Of a stretch of DNA of 64,000 nt, positions 24,901 through 34,693 are shown in pieces. The DNA is from Aldrovandia affinis (Eukaryota > Chordata > Actinopteri > Notacanthiformes > Halosauridae). The stretch lies in the NCBI GenBank assembly GCA_029706075.1, contig JAINUG010000037.1, positions 5,708,166-5,772,165 on the forward strand. The letters are read 5' to 3'. Positions within the stretch are counted from its first letter, which is position 1. Each line of letters starts with the position of its first letter. The position numbers and the translations under genes were made by a program. The notes beneath the pieces are model-generated. The model did not search any database. It was not told the DNA's origin and saw only the letters and a program-made list of their open reading frames with translations.

Positions 24901-27900
24901 CCTGAGCAGGCTCCCTCTCCCTTTGGCCTAAGGTATCTGGCGGAGTGGATGACGTACGGTTACCCCTCTGGGAACGTGTGGCCCCTGGAGATCAAGCGCT
25001 TCGGGAACCTGCAGAGCAGCCGCACATTCCTGCGCCACCGCGTCATGGAGGTCATGCGTGAGTTCTGAGCGTCTCCTAAATACAGCAGGGGAGGGGGTGA
25101 CCGAGTTCAGCTGGGTGTGGGTGAGCACTGCCAAGCAGTCAGTTTCCAGACGCATTGTCACACGCTTGTCTATTGTTGTCTTTGGGCTGAAAGCAACACT
25201 TTCCTACACCAGCCGCTTGATATATTTGCAGCAGTTATGACAAATGGGAGAGGCAAGAAGGTGTTGAGCTGATTTGCTTTGGAGCCCCATGGCTAAAACT
25301 GGAATCAAAGCAGAATATGGAAATTAATCTCTAGAAACTGTCAATGGATTCATAGTTCAAATGTGTATGTGGCTGAAATATAAGATGATATCACCAGTTT
25401 TTTGCACCCATGCCACCTCTTAACCTTTTCTTGCAAATGTGTTGAAGATTAACTGGGATGGGGGCTTAGTAGTTAGTATTTAGATGGGGGACCAACCATG
25501 GGTATAGTATGGATCTGAGCTTTGTCCATCTGGAGTGAGTGCAGTGATGGGATCATGTGCTGTAGGTGATGTAGTCTTTTCACTTGATGTTAAACCTAAT
25601 GTTCTGACTGAATGAGCCATTAAAGAACCCATGGCACGCATCTCAAAGAGTCGGGAATTGTCGGGTGTCCTGCACAAATTCTGGATTTGGCCCTCTCAGT
25701 CTGTCCTTCTAATCATCCTCCATCTTAATGGGCAAAATGAATCCCTCCTCCTCCATCTCAGCTGAGTACTCTGTACAGAGTATCCAGTGGCTACCCTGGT
25801 TCATGCAGGTCAGTTGGTGAGAGGCGAGTCTTGCCCTTCACTGAAAAAAGCATTGAGATCCATTTAAGGCACTACATGAATGCAATTTATCATCATCATC
25901 GTTATTCTAAAACATCCTCAGAATAGATTGTTTCTAACTGCCATAGGTGGCTCTGTATCTCTAATGCGGGGGATCCAGCATCCTAAATCGACGTACTCGT
26001 TCCCCACTGAGATATAAATGTTACTTTTGATTAATCATCAGGTGGCATCTAATTCAGTCTAGTATAAATGTGTCTTCTAATCCAATGAGGTTGCTGGTGG
26101 TAATGCAATTCTAAAAAGTCAATTTAGAGTTAATTTAATCTCCTGAAAGTTATTTAACAAATCAAAGTTGAATAAATCCATTTGAGTGGTATGATTCAGG
26201 TACTTATTTTGACAAATATCTGAAAACCTGTTAAGAGGTTATGTGCAGACCTAGCAGTAGTCATAGTCAATTGGTTTTCAAAAAGGCTTCATTCAATTTA
26301 ACTTTGAGCTGTGTGCGTGTGCGTGTGCGTGTGTGCGTATGCATGCCTGTGTGTGTGTGTTCGTAAATGGTCGTGTCCCCCACAGCCCTGCTGTACGAGC
26401 TGAAGGTGCCTCGTTGGGACTTCCAGACGGGCCGGCAGTTGCGCACAAGCCCCCTGTATGACCGGCTGGACACGCAGGGTGCCCGCTGGATGGAGAAGCA
26501 TGGCTTCGAGAGGGCCAAGTATTTTGTCCCGGCCGGAAAGGGTGAGAACCAACTCCTATTTGTGATGGGTCCTCAGTGCACCAAATGAAAGATCACCTTT
26601 GACACCTCTCCCTGTGTCTATATTAATCTGTATATGTGAATGTGAAGAATAAGACCCTTATTACATGCTCCAAAATAAAGTATAACCTACATGGTTAAAT
26701 GAACCATTATATTTTATTTTGTAGCATTTAATAAGTGTACAAATCTTGGCCTCCGGATGGCGTAACGGTAAAGCCCCGTTTGGGGCCGGCGATTAGCTGG
26801 CTGCCCCAGGGGTAGGGAAGAGGGAAAGCCAGCATTAGCTTGCTGCAAGCACAGAAAGCTTCCCTGTGAGCAAAACTAATAGGCAAATTCCGGAAGCGGT
26901 TCATTGCCAGCCCTGGGGTAGTGACGGAGGGCTCATAGGGGAGGGTGAATTGAAGAAATAGAGGGTCAAATTGGCCACCAAATTTGGAGAAAACCTGGAG
27001 AAAAAAATCTGAAATCTGATCATTTAAATTCTATAATAATTTTATTTTTCCGATTTTACACCGTTTTTCTCCCAATTTGGTAGCCAATTACCTGTGTGCT
27101 TAGTTCAATCCCCCTTCCCTCGTAGTTTGCTGCCATAGTTCTGTGACCAGCAGTGACAAGGGCGAAGCGCTGCCTCCTCCGAAACAACACTCGTCGTGCC
27201 GTCGACTGTAACTCCGGTACCCCAGAACCACTCCTGTGCGCAGCGAACTGTGTGTGTCGGCTTCCCTCCCCCCTCCCTGGGGCGGACAGCCAATTGCCGC
27301 CCCGATGGCACTCCCGACCAGAGCCGACTCTGGCGCAATGGGGAATTGAACCCCGGTCGCCATGGCCATGATCATTTAAATTCTAATATGCCAGTTTGAC
27401 ACTGCACCTTATTCTAAGACTTTTCATTTTTTTCATCCTGTTAGTCTCAATACTTTGCCCAGAAATCAAGCATGAATAAGGTCTCAAGACTGTCCAAAAT
27501 AACGCTGGCAAGCAATCCACAGCTCTTCTGTGGTTGCTTTATTTTATTTATTTATTTCTAAATGTAAGAAGTTCTCATGAAACGTGATTCCCCGTATCCA
27601 CAGATCTTCTGGCTCTGGATCAGAGTAAAACCTTCTACAAGCCAGACTGGTTCGACATCGTAGGCTCTGAAGTCAAGTGCTGTAAGGAGGCCGTTTGCGT
27701 CATCGACATGTCTTCCTTCACCAAGTTCGAGCTCAGCGTGAGTGCTGTCTTTCAGTCTGCATGCCAGAGGGGGAAGAGCAATATCAAGCAGTAGATGTGG
27801 AGCTACAGAGGCCCTTTTAATCTGGGTTAATCAGGGTGTCCAATCCCATGAGCTACTGTGGGACACACTACATCCCAGCTCAGGAGGGTTTTAAAGGGGA

Positions 27901-30609
27901 GCTGGGGTGTTTGTGACTCCCCCCTCTCTGGCCTCTCAGTCCACAGGTGACCAGGCCCTGGAGCTGCTGCAGCACCTGTGCGCCAATGACCTGGACGTGC
28001 CGGTGGGGCACATTGTCCACACGGGCATGCTGAACGAGAGGGGCGGCTATGAGAACGACTGCAGCGTCGTCCGCATCAGCAAGAACAGGTCAGCTGTGTG
28101 AGAGACAGGGGCCGGAATGAAAGGTGGGAGGGCAGGAATGTTCCAATATCTTTCCATCTCCCATAAAACCATAGTTCACAGTGACAATGAGTCAAATCAA
28201 GTTTTTAAGAGCCTGGAATGAATGTCTGCAGACCCTGTGGCCCTCCAGGGTCAGGGTTGAGTATCCTGGCATGCTCAGCACCCCTCCAGGGTCAGGGTTG
28301 GTGGCCCTGGTGTACGAAGCCACGTTTGAGTGTGGATGGGGCATTCCAGTGACCAATCAGGGTCAGTACTCTGATACGAGGAGAAGAGAGGAGAGGAGAG
28401 GGAAGAGGAGGATCCTTTTTGCTTTTGAGGACTAATTTTGTTACCTTTTGCTATCGCCCAGCTTCTTCATCATCTCCCCCACTGACCAGCAAGTGCACTG
28501 TTGGGCCTGGATCAAGAAGCACATGCCCAACGACCCCCATTTGCACCTGGAGGACGTCAGCTGGAAGTACACGGGTGAGAATGGGCTGGGCTCGGGTGCG
28601 GCCTCAACAGTGGAGTGCACAAGAACTTTATTCCATCCCCTGTCTGCCTCCCGGAGCCCTAACCTCTGTCCTTTGCTCCTGCAGCTCTGAATCTGATCGG
28701 TCCACGGGCAATGGACGTTCTCTCCGAACTCTCCTATGTCTCCATGACCCCAGAGCACTTCCCCTCTCTCTTCTGCAAGGTGAGGAGCACTTCCTATTTT
28801 ACAGCTTCTTCAAAGCGTGAACAAGGAGTTTGATCATGGTTTCCAAGCCCAGCAGATTCTTCAGTCGACTATTCTGGGCAGTACCCTACCTTACTCATTT
28901 TACACAGGGAGTGACATTCTCAGCTCTTCAGCGCTATGTTGGAGGTGTGTTTCTGAGTATCGGCTTGTTCCCACAGGAAATGAGCGTGGGTTATGCCAAC
29001 GGGATCCGGGTGATGAGCATGACCCACACAGGAGAGCCAGGCTTCATGCTGTACATCCCCATTGAGGTGAGGCCACCGCTGCCGCCGCCTTCTTTGCCTG
29101 CACACATCTGCTGTCAAATATTATTTACATGTATGCAAATGGTATTATGAAAACAATGGAGAGCTCTGGTGCTACTTTGTCTAACTAACAAGGTGCCTGG
29201 AATAGGAAAATGGTAGCATTCAAGCTACACTTGAAGTAGAATGGAATAAAGTGATTGTTTATTCCTTGAAACCAACGCGTTTTGGCAAATCACCTTTGAC
29301 TGGGTTTCTGAATAAACAAAGATTCTGGTTTTAAAGAAACTGACTTTCTTCCATTCTACTTCAAGTGTAACTGGAATTCTTTGCGTTCATTGCAAATGCC
29401 ATTAAGTGGTTGGTACAATCCTCTCGTTCTAATCATTCTCAAATTCAGGCTTTGTCTTTGTCCGGCTCTTAGTACGCACTGCACGTCTACAATGAGGTGA
29501 TGTCAGTAGGACAGAAGTACGGGATCCGAAACGCCGGGTACTACGCCCTGCGCAGTCTGCGCATTGAGAAGTTCTTCGCCTTCTGGGGTCAGGACCTGGA
29601 TACCTTCACCACCCCCTGGAGTGCGGGCGCGAGTTCAGGGTCAAATTCGACAAGGTAAGGCACTTTTAATATATCAATTTCGATAAGGTAAGGCACTTTT
29701 TATATAACACATTCAATATATAACACACAACGCATCCCTTTTCCTGTATTGTTGGAGTTTGAAATGGATCTTGGGACAGTGCTGTGTTTCAAGTGTTTGT
29801 GCTGAGGTTTCTCTCTTTTGCGTCACTCACACGTGCTGTGTGCTTTCATCTCTTTGTCAACTCCCTTTCACTGTCTGCCTGGTCCCAGAAAATCGTAAAA
29901 TATTTTATTTAACCTTTATTTAACCAGGCAAGCCATTAAGAATAAGTTCTTATTTACAATGGCGGCCTGGGTACATACACCATTCACTCACACACTCACA
30001 CCTACAGGGCTATTTAGACTCTCCAATTAGCCTAACGTGCATGTCTTTGGACTGTGGGAGGAAACCGGAGTACCCGGAGGAAACCCACGCGGACACTGGG
30101 GGAGAACATGCAAACTCTTGCTGTGAGGCGACAGAAATTCTGCCTATATAAATTAGGTTCCTCTAAAGGCTCTCTTTCCTTTTCTTTGTCTTTCTCTCCC
30201 CCAGGACACAGACTTCATAGGCCGCGAGGCCCTGGAGCAGCAGCGTCAGGAGGGCGTGTCCCGACGCTTCATCATGCTGGTGCTGGAGGACCACGACACA
30301 GAGCTGGACCTGTGGCCCTGGTGGGGCGAGCCGATATATCGTAACGGGGAGCTGGTGGGCGTGACCACCAGCAGTGCCTTCAGCTACACCCTGGAGCGGC
30401 ACGTCTGCCTGGGCTTCGTCTCCCCGCTCAGCCAGCCCGGAACGCCCGGAATCATCACCCCCGACTTCATCAACCGCGGGGACTACGAGGTTGACATCGC
30501 CGGACAGAGGTACCCCGCCAAGGCCAAGCTCTACCCCTTCAGCTCTCTCTTCACCCAGCAGCGGCGGCGCAAAGACGACATGGAGCTCAGCAACTTCCAG
30601 GGAAAATAA
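15654..30609 (+). CDS. pdpr: Pyruvate dehydrogenase phosphatase regulatory subunit, mitochondrial
   Basis: Seventeen coding exons: 15654-15922, 16163-16296, 17842-17923, 18082-18245, 18908-19029, 19234-19351, 19792-19941, 24432-24624, 24933-25057, 26386-26541, 27604-27737, 27940-28088, 28462-28574, 28685-28779, 28977-29066, 29473-29654, 30205-30609. Every border is GT/AG in matching phase. The product would be about 893 residues (human about 879). PDPR is the FAD-binding regulator of the mitochondrial phosphatase that reactivates pyruvate dehydrogenase; it lowers the catalytic subunit's Mg2+ sensitivity. Visible: an Arg-rich presequence, an FAD motif [17 protein letters not shown] at about residue 59, the DAO core ([41 protein letters not shown]), then the aminomethyltransferase-like folate domain ([20 protein letters not shown]) and its C-terminal barrel ([17 protein letters not shown]). 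Exon 16 lacks one base. Identification is very secure. Confidence 0.96.
16400..17591 (+). mobile_element. Tc1-like transposon, internally deleted, in pdpr intron 2
   Basis: Ends are related inverted repeats (atggccaaaagtggacacc on the left; ggtgtccactgacttttggc then catatagtgta on the right). An N-terminal helix-turn-helix region reads from Met 16541 ([32 protein letters not shown]). A C-terminal part has the NAPVHKARS-like motif (as CAPVHKARS) and [13 protein letters not shown]. Stop codons interrupt it, and the first-aspartate part of the catalytic core is deleted between WTLEQWK and FQHDC. A hAT MITE is nested inside at 16701-16931. Confidence 0.9.
16701..16931. mobile_element. Palindromic hAT MITE nested in the Tc1 element, with flipped left end
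   Basis: The right end is ATTGCCCACCCCTG (16910-16923) followed by TGGTAGAC (16924-16931). The two halves are near-perfect inverted copies (for example ggccggtgtgggtgcaggct against its complement at about 16880-16899). The left 16701-16730 reads tgcccacccctg then gtctaccacttcgtgg, which is the reverse complement of the expected Tc1 flank, 8-bp target duplication and terminal repeat. Confidence 0.88.
18291..18885 (+). repeat. 38-bp minisatellite filling pdpr intron 4
   Basis: Fifteen units with consensus CCATTGGCTGTGTG, CTCACCTTATGTGTAC, CTGACTCA. Ten units contain a perfect TGACTCA; the others read TGACTCC or TGACTCT. The array occupies nearly the whole intron 18246-18907. Confidence 0.95.
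20531..20709. repeat. Near-perfect palindrome (foldback MITE)
   Basis: Arms of about 75-80 bp run from ttgccctgcatgatgg to about 20611 and from about 20635 to tcattcagggcaa. They include ggttttacacatttaccata with its exact complement. The spacer is only about 25 bp. No target duplication was identified. Confidence 0.9.
22124..23477. mobile_element. hAT-type element with second inverted-repeat element nested inside
   Basis: The element is 22132-23469 (1338 bp), starting TAGGGCTGACCCCATTTAGTC and ending TTTAGTCGGGGACAGCCCTA. The flanks atatttat and atatgtat match at 7 of 8 positions. Subterminal tggtcgatt / ggtcaact words recur as in other fish hAT elements. No transposase frame is visible. 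A further inverted-repeat unit occupies 22870-23387. Confidence 0.82.
22870..23387. repeat. Inverted-repeat unit packed with GCCTAAGTCA words
   Basis: Terminal arms atcgtcaccttcttaaaata (22870 on) and its reverse complement ending at 23387 match at about 22 of 24 positions. Between them the word CCTAAGTC occurs seven times exactly (five direct, two inverted as GACTTAGG) with about four one- or two-base variants. Confidence 0.85.
26750..27006 (+). mobile_element. SINE-like repeat, + orientation, pdpr intron 10
   Basis: The head ggatggcgtaacggtaaag resembles a tRNA-type box A region. The body ends with ttggccaccaaatttggaga and an A-rich tail. The tail is shared with the opposite-strand repeat at 27040-27366, so the two belong to related SINE families. 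Confidence 0.55.
27040..27366 (-). mobile_element. tRNA-derived SINE, - orientation, pdpr intron 10
   Basis: On the reverse strand it starts ggccatggcgaccggggttc; a box B match (GGGTTCAATTCC) lies in the first 30 bases. It ends with ggctaccaaattgggagaaa and an A-rich tail. The open frames on both strands here are repeat-derived. Confidence 0.7.
29226..29369. mobile_element. TA-flanked MITE in pdpr intron 15
   Basis: Element 29228-29367 (140 bp) with inverted ends CACTTGAAGTAGAATGGAA and TTCCATTCTACTTCAAGTG, each flanked by TA. This fits a Tc1/mariner-type non-autonomous element. Confidence 0.82.
29473..29654 (+). CDS. pdpr: pdpr exon 16 with an apparent one-base deletion
   Basis: The exon starts [17 protein letters not shown] and reads in the family frame to [10 protein letters not shown]. 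After the C run at 29612-29616 the frame shifts; the family reading (LECGRE, then RVKFDK) continues in the next frame to the donor at 29655. The exon is 182 nt, but an intact frame joining both neighbours needs 183. The shift removes the C-terminal domain if real. A miscalled homopolymer is the simplest explanation because both flanks are well conserved. Confidence 0.9.
29894..30135 (+). repeat. Composite interspersed repeat in pdpr intron 16
   Basis: Begins with tttatttaacctttatttaa and ccaggcaagccattaagaat, a fish repeat also seen at 62790-62860, then continues into catgtctttggactgtggga and ggaggaaacccacgcggaca, shared with 59765-60108. I do not name the family. Confidence 0.7.
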
Positions 30610-32040
30610 GGGAGGAGACCAGGCAGAGCGAGTATGAGGCAAGAGTCCCAGCCACCCCCCCCCCCACCCTCCATCCAGCCTCACACACCCTGGAGCTCCA
30701 CACACAACGCTCGTACAATCGCTTCTCCTCAGTCTCTCCAAAGTGCAATATCTGAAAAGCCAAATACACCCAGTCTGTTGCAGATGGAACCTCATTGTGG
30801 CTCAAAATATGGAGCGTTTCTTGCATGCTTCTCCCTCTCACTCAGTCCCTTACCTTTGACCTTTGACCCTGGACCCTTGCCCTTCACCCTTCACCCTTCC
30901 ATGTTTCTGTGTAGACCACATCTCCCTGGTCAGGGACACAGCATCACTAGGAAACCCAGAGAGCTGTCAAAAGTATACCTAGGGACTCGGGGCTGTCAAC
31001 AACATTACCTCACTCAATTTGGGCTGACCAAAAGCAAAACCTTTGTATCGCTGATAAGAGTAAGGTTGGTCCCAAGGTGGCATGCCTCTCGTATTCTGTT
31101 AAAGAGATGGTAAGGGTGTTGGATTAGATGATTGTTCAGAATTCTCTATAGTCAAATAAGAAAGTGCCCATTGACAAGCTTACATTTATTTTGTGAGGTT
31201 AAGGGATATGCCTGTGGTGGTTAAATGTGTTGGTAAGTTTAATTTGTTTGCTTACACCGCCTAGGCTGTAGAGCTTAATTTGTTCTCCTTTTCTGAACAT
31301 CAATTTCATCTGGGTTTGCAGATGGCCACACAGTTACAGCAAGGGTAGGGGGAACTCACTTTTGTTGTAGTTGCTCTAAACTGAATCCACTTAAGATATT
31401 TGTAACTGCCCTTAGTGTAAATAACAAGGGAAGGTTTGGTCTCTATAGCAGAGAAATTGTTTTCATTATCTGTCCCCCTGCTGGGAGATTGGATGGTTTG
31501 GTAATGGAAAGTGCTTTGAAGGAATCTGTGTTCCAGCAGAGTCGTGTGTCATGTCAACATTGAATGAACCAATAGGTCACCAATAGGTTATCTGTCGCCG
31601 CTGTCTTCAAAACTGCACAACCACAGCTTGTGCAGGGAGGATTCAGGGTGGTCATTTTAAGGGTTTTTAAAGATTTACACGGCATCTGAGCAGTCAGTCC
31701 TAAAGATTGAAGTTTTTATTATTGTGTTAAATGTTGTCAATGTCTCCACGGTTTCTACCCAGGCCTGAGGAAAAAATGTTTGGTGGTCGGGAGGCCTGGC
31801 TGTAAATGTAATTCTGTGTGAAATCCATGTGACCCCTGAACTCTTTTAGATGTTCTTGAATGTTGTCTCAGAAGTCAGTCTATCCATTGCGCCAAACTGT
31901 CTTGAAGCGGGAAACATGAAGAAGTGAAGACTCAAGGTGTGCTGTTTGTTCAGTCTATTATTCTCTTCTGTAGGAGTGTCACTAAAAAAAATAAAAAATA
32001 TTAAAGGTTCAGAAATGCAACTTTAAATAAAATGTATTTT
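30610..32040 (+). other. pdpr: pdpr 3' untranslated region
   Basis: Follows the TAA at 30607-30609. It starts with a C-rich run (30655-30667) and has no coding signal. AATAAA hexamers at 31990-31995 and 32026-32031 are the best candidate 3' ends; the boundary is inferred from them. Confidence 0.5.
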
Positions 32041-32624
32041 TGTATAGACCTCCTGAACAGGGTAGGGAGGAGATTTTTGTACAGTTCACTGTTCCTGCGT
32101 ATTTCACAACTTCGTGTGAAACGCGCTTCGAAAAAACGTGTTCATATCAACCGGCTATAATTATTCTATAATACTGGGTATCCCACGGTATATAGTCTCT
32201 AAGAATGTGCTGTTGATGCAACCTCTTTTGTCACCTCTTGTGTTGTAGTTGGCATCAACACCTTCCTTGGCCTTGATTGTGTAACAAAAACAAAGGTGTT
32301 TTGCTGTGCGTCTTCTCTCTCCAGTGTGAGGAGGAGAGGTCATGTATGCACTGTAGTTACTGTCAGGATCTTAAGCCACAGCCTCTGTGTTGGGCTCACA
32401 CTCTGTTTAGATGCGTTCTGAAGGATGAGTGGGACAAAATTGCTTGTTTGAAGTTGTAACTGTATGACTGAATCCAAGTCGCCCCTTCCCTCTGTATTTC
32501 TTTTTTTTTTTTTTTTTGCTCAATGTTTTCCTCAAAGAAAATTGTATTAGTGTGTTAACTGGAAACAGGTGTGTAGCTTCTTAATGGTTTTTCTCACAAA
32601 AAGTAAAAGAATGCAATTTGTGCG

Positions 32625-32760
32625 AGGGCAGCAGTGTGGCATAGGGGTTAGGTGCAGTCGTACCCCTTTGGCCAGGTCCTTAACCCGAACTGCTTTAGTT
32701 TATATCCAGCTGTATAAATGGATAACATGTAACTTGCCTTCTGCTAAGCAAATTTGATCA
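32625..32760 (+). mobile_element. tRNA-derived SINE fragment
   Basis: Starts gggcagcagtgtggcatagg, the tRNA-like head widespread in teleosts. It continues with aggtccttaacccgaactgc and tatatccagctgtataaatg and ends ttctgctaagcaaat. The box B part is deleted. Confidence 0.78.
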
Positions 32761-34519
32761 AAAATCTGAATCATTCAAACAAATTAATAAACAATTATTC
32801 ATAGTAGTTCCTTTCATAGGGCCATGCTGCAAAATGAGAAAAAAATGCATTTGCGCACTTTCCCAGATCCTAAAATGTGGGATACCTGAATATGTAATAT
32901 AATGTCTGCACTCCATCTGCTTTAACCTCCCTGCTGCGCTTGCATGTCTGTATACTGCATGATATTGGAGCGTGGCCTCAAATGGGGCGTGGCCTCACGT
33001 AAGCAATGGCAAAGAGGCAGGCTTGAGGCGCTTCTGTCTGCTTCTCTGCTCTCTAGAAATCCTTTGCGTCTAATCTCTTATCAAGCACCAAGTAATTTTA
33101 TATACAGTTTCTCTCCTCCTTCAATCGTATTCAGGACTGAACTATGTTATGAGCACGTAGATGGATAGATAGAACGGTTAATAATGATAATAAACCGTAT
33201 TATCATATAATCATTTTATTGTATGATAATTAAGCTGGGTGCCCAGAGTGCTTCACAGTGAGAGTATAACAAAGAATGCAATGCATTGAATGTTAAGAAT
33301 GCATAGATGGGTTGATGGGAACACTCCACCAAAATGATGAGAGAATGTTATATATTGTTACTTCTGTTGACAGTAATATAGGAGTCAATCAATGTTTGGT
33401 TCTCATATTTTAGATCTCACATTATCTTTATAGAAACTAAAGGTGCTCCTAATACATCAGATCTGGGGAAAAGCTGTGGACATTGAATATGCATATCTCT
33501 CAGTATATGCACATATGTAGATGTTGTACGATTATGCCATAGACTTTTGCTTTTTTGCATATATATGTCTGAGCCTGCATGCTTTGCCATTTACTCTGCC
33601 ACCATGGGCCTTTTTAGCTTGCCAGTCAGTATCACCACACGTACATACAGACCCAATGTTTGTATGTCCACAAAATGCCCAGTGGACTAATCAATGTCGT
33701 TCCACTGGCTTGCACTGTAAAAGAGAGACTGGCATAAACACCGTGGTTGTCTCTGGGCTGATGGAAAGAGTTATTATAGGAATCCTATAGGGAAGATCAT
33801 ATATAATTTATGTCGATTTGAGAGGTAGAGGGTACCATAGATCTGTATCTACATTGTATTTTATTAAGGCTAGTCTGTGCTAATTATTTTTTTTCTATTG
33901 CAATTTATGCTTGATATCTGGCAAATCAAATGTTGATTTTGAATCCCCTGATATGTTGGAGGTGCTTGCAGCCGCCTGTACCATGTCTTCACTTTGACAC
34001 ACTGACTGTTGGCCCTGTACTTGACTGTAAAAACAGAATTTTGGTTTGTGAGTTTAGGTTTGTACCTTGTAGTTTTGGTATTTTGGAAGTGAATTCAATT
34101 CTCTGTGTGAACTCTGTGTGTATCCATTCTGCACTTGTTTCCTCCAATACTGTTGCAAAGGAATATGTTCTTATTAGAGATGGCTACATACTTTTACTGT
34201 GGGTGGAAATGAAGCATCTAGTCCATTGGTGTAGCTCTTTTGGTTCAGCCTATCAAAGACAGTCTTTCTAGGCAAGTCAGCCAATGCGAATAGGTTTCCC
34301 CAGCTAATGTGGCAGTGTGGCCACTTTCAAGATTCACCCCGGCCATGGCCCCATCCTCGTTTATGCAAGTGTGTCCATGCAGTGTTCTCCAGGGCACGTG
34401 TTTTCATAATTCTGAGCATTCAACTGAACTATTCATTATTGTGAGATCAAAATATGAATTTATGCTAATGTCCCAAGGTGGACTGGGCTGCTTGTTATAG
34501 CAGAGTCACTTTTTATTTG

Positions 34520-34648
34520 TCTGTCTGTCTGGTCTGGTTGCATCTGGTCTCGTTGAGTCGGATCTTGTTGCAACTTCTCGGGTCTCGTTGGGTCTGGTCT
34601 GGTTGCGTCGCGTCTGGCCTGGTTGCGTCTGGTCGCATCTCATGCGTG
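34520..34648 (+). repeat. Degenerate GTCTGGTCTGGTTGC tandem repeat
   Basis: About eight imperfect copies of a 15-25 bp unit (tctggtctggttgcatctgg, then tctggcctggttgcgtctgg and others) end exactly where the glg1-like fragment begins. Confidence 0.75.
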
Positions 34649-34693
34649 TGCTCTCCCCTGACTGCGAGGACCAGATCACGGTGATGCTGCAGC
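34649..34693 (+). pseudogene. Fragment of a glg1-like exon (match to glg1 exon 5)
   Basis: Reading ctc tcc cct at 34651 gives LSPDCEDQITVMLQ; glg1 exon 5 (3322-3363) gives LSPDCEDQIRVVLQ. The DNA matches at 37 of 43 positions, with two silent third-base changes. Similarity stops at the cag of 34692, before the exon's second half. No splice acceptor, neighbouring exon or long frame accompanies it, so it is a relic or captured piece, perhaps from a glg1 paralogue. Confidence 0.72.

Noticed and set aside
28441-28758. Antisense 105-codon frame opposite pdpr exons 13-14
   Set aside because: Crosses two + strand exons and their intron; shadow frame.
30163-30795. 210-codon reverse-strand frame over the last pdpr exon
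   Set aside because: Mirror of the GC-rich final exon, which has strong sense-strand conservation.
32625-32760. tRNA gene
   Set aside because: Only the SINE head is tRNA-like; box B part is missing and no cloverleaf can form.
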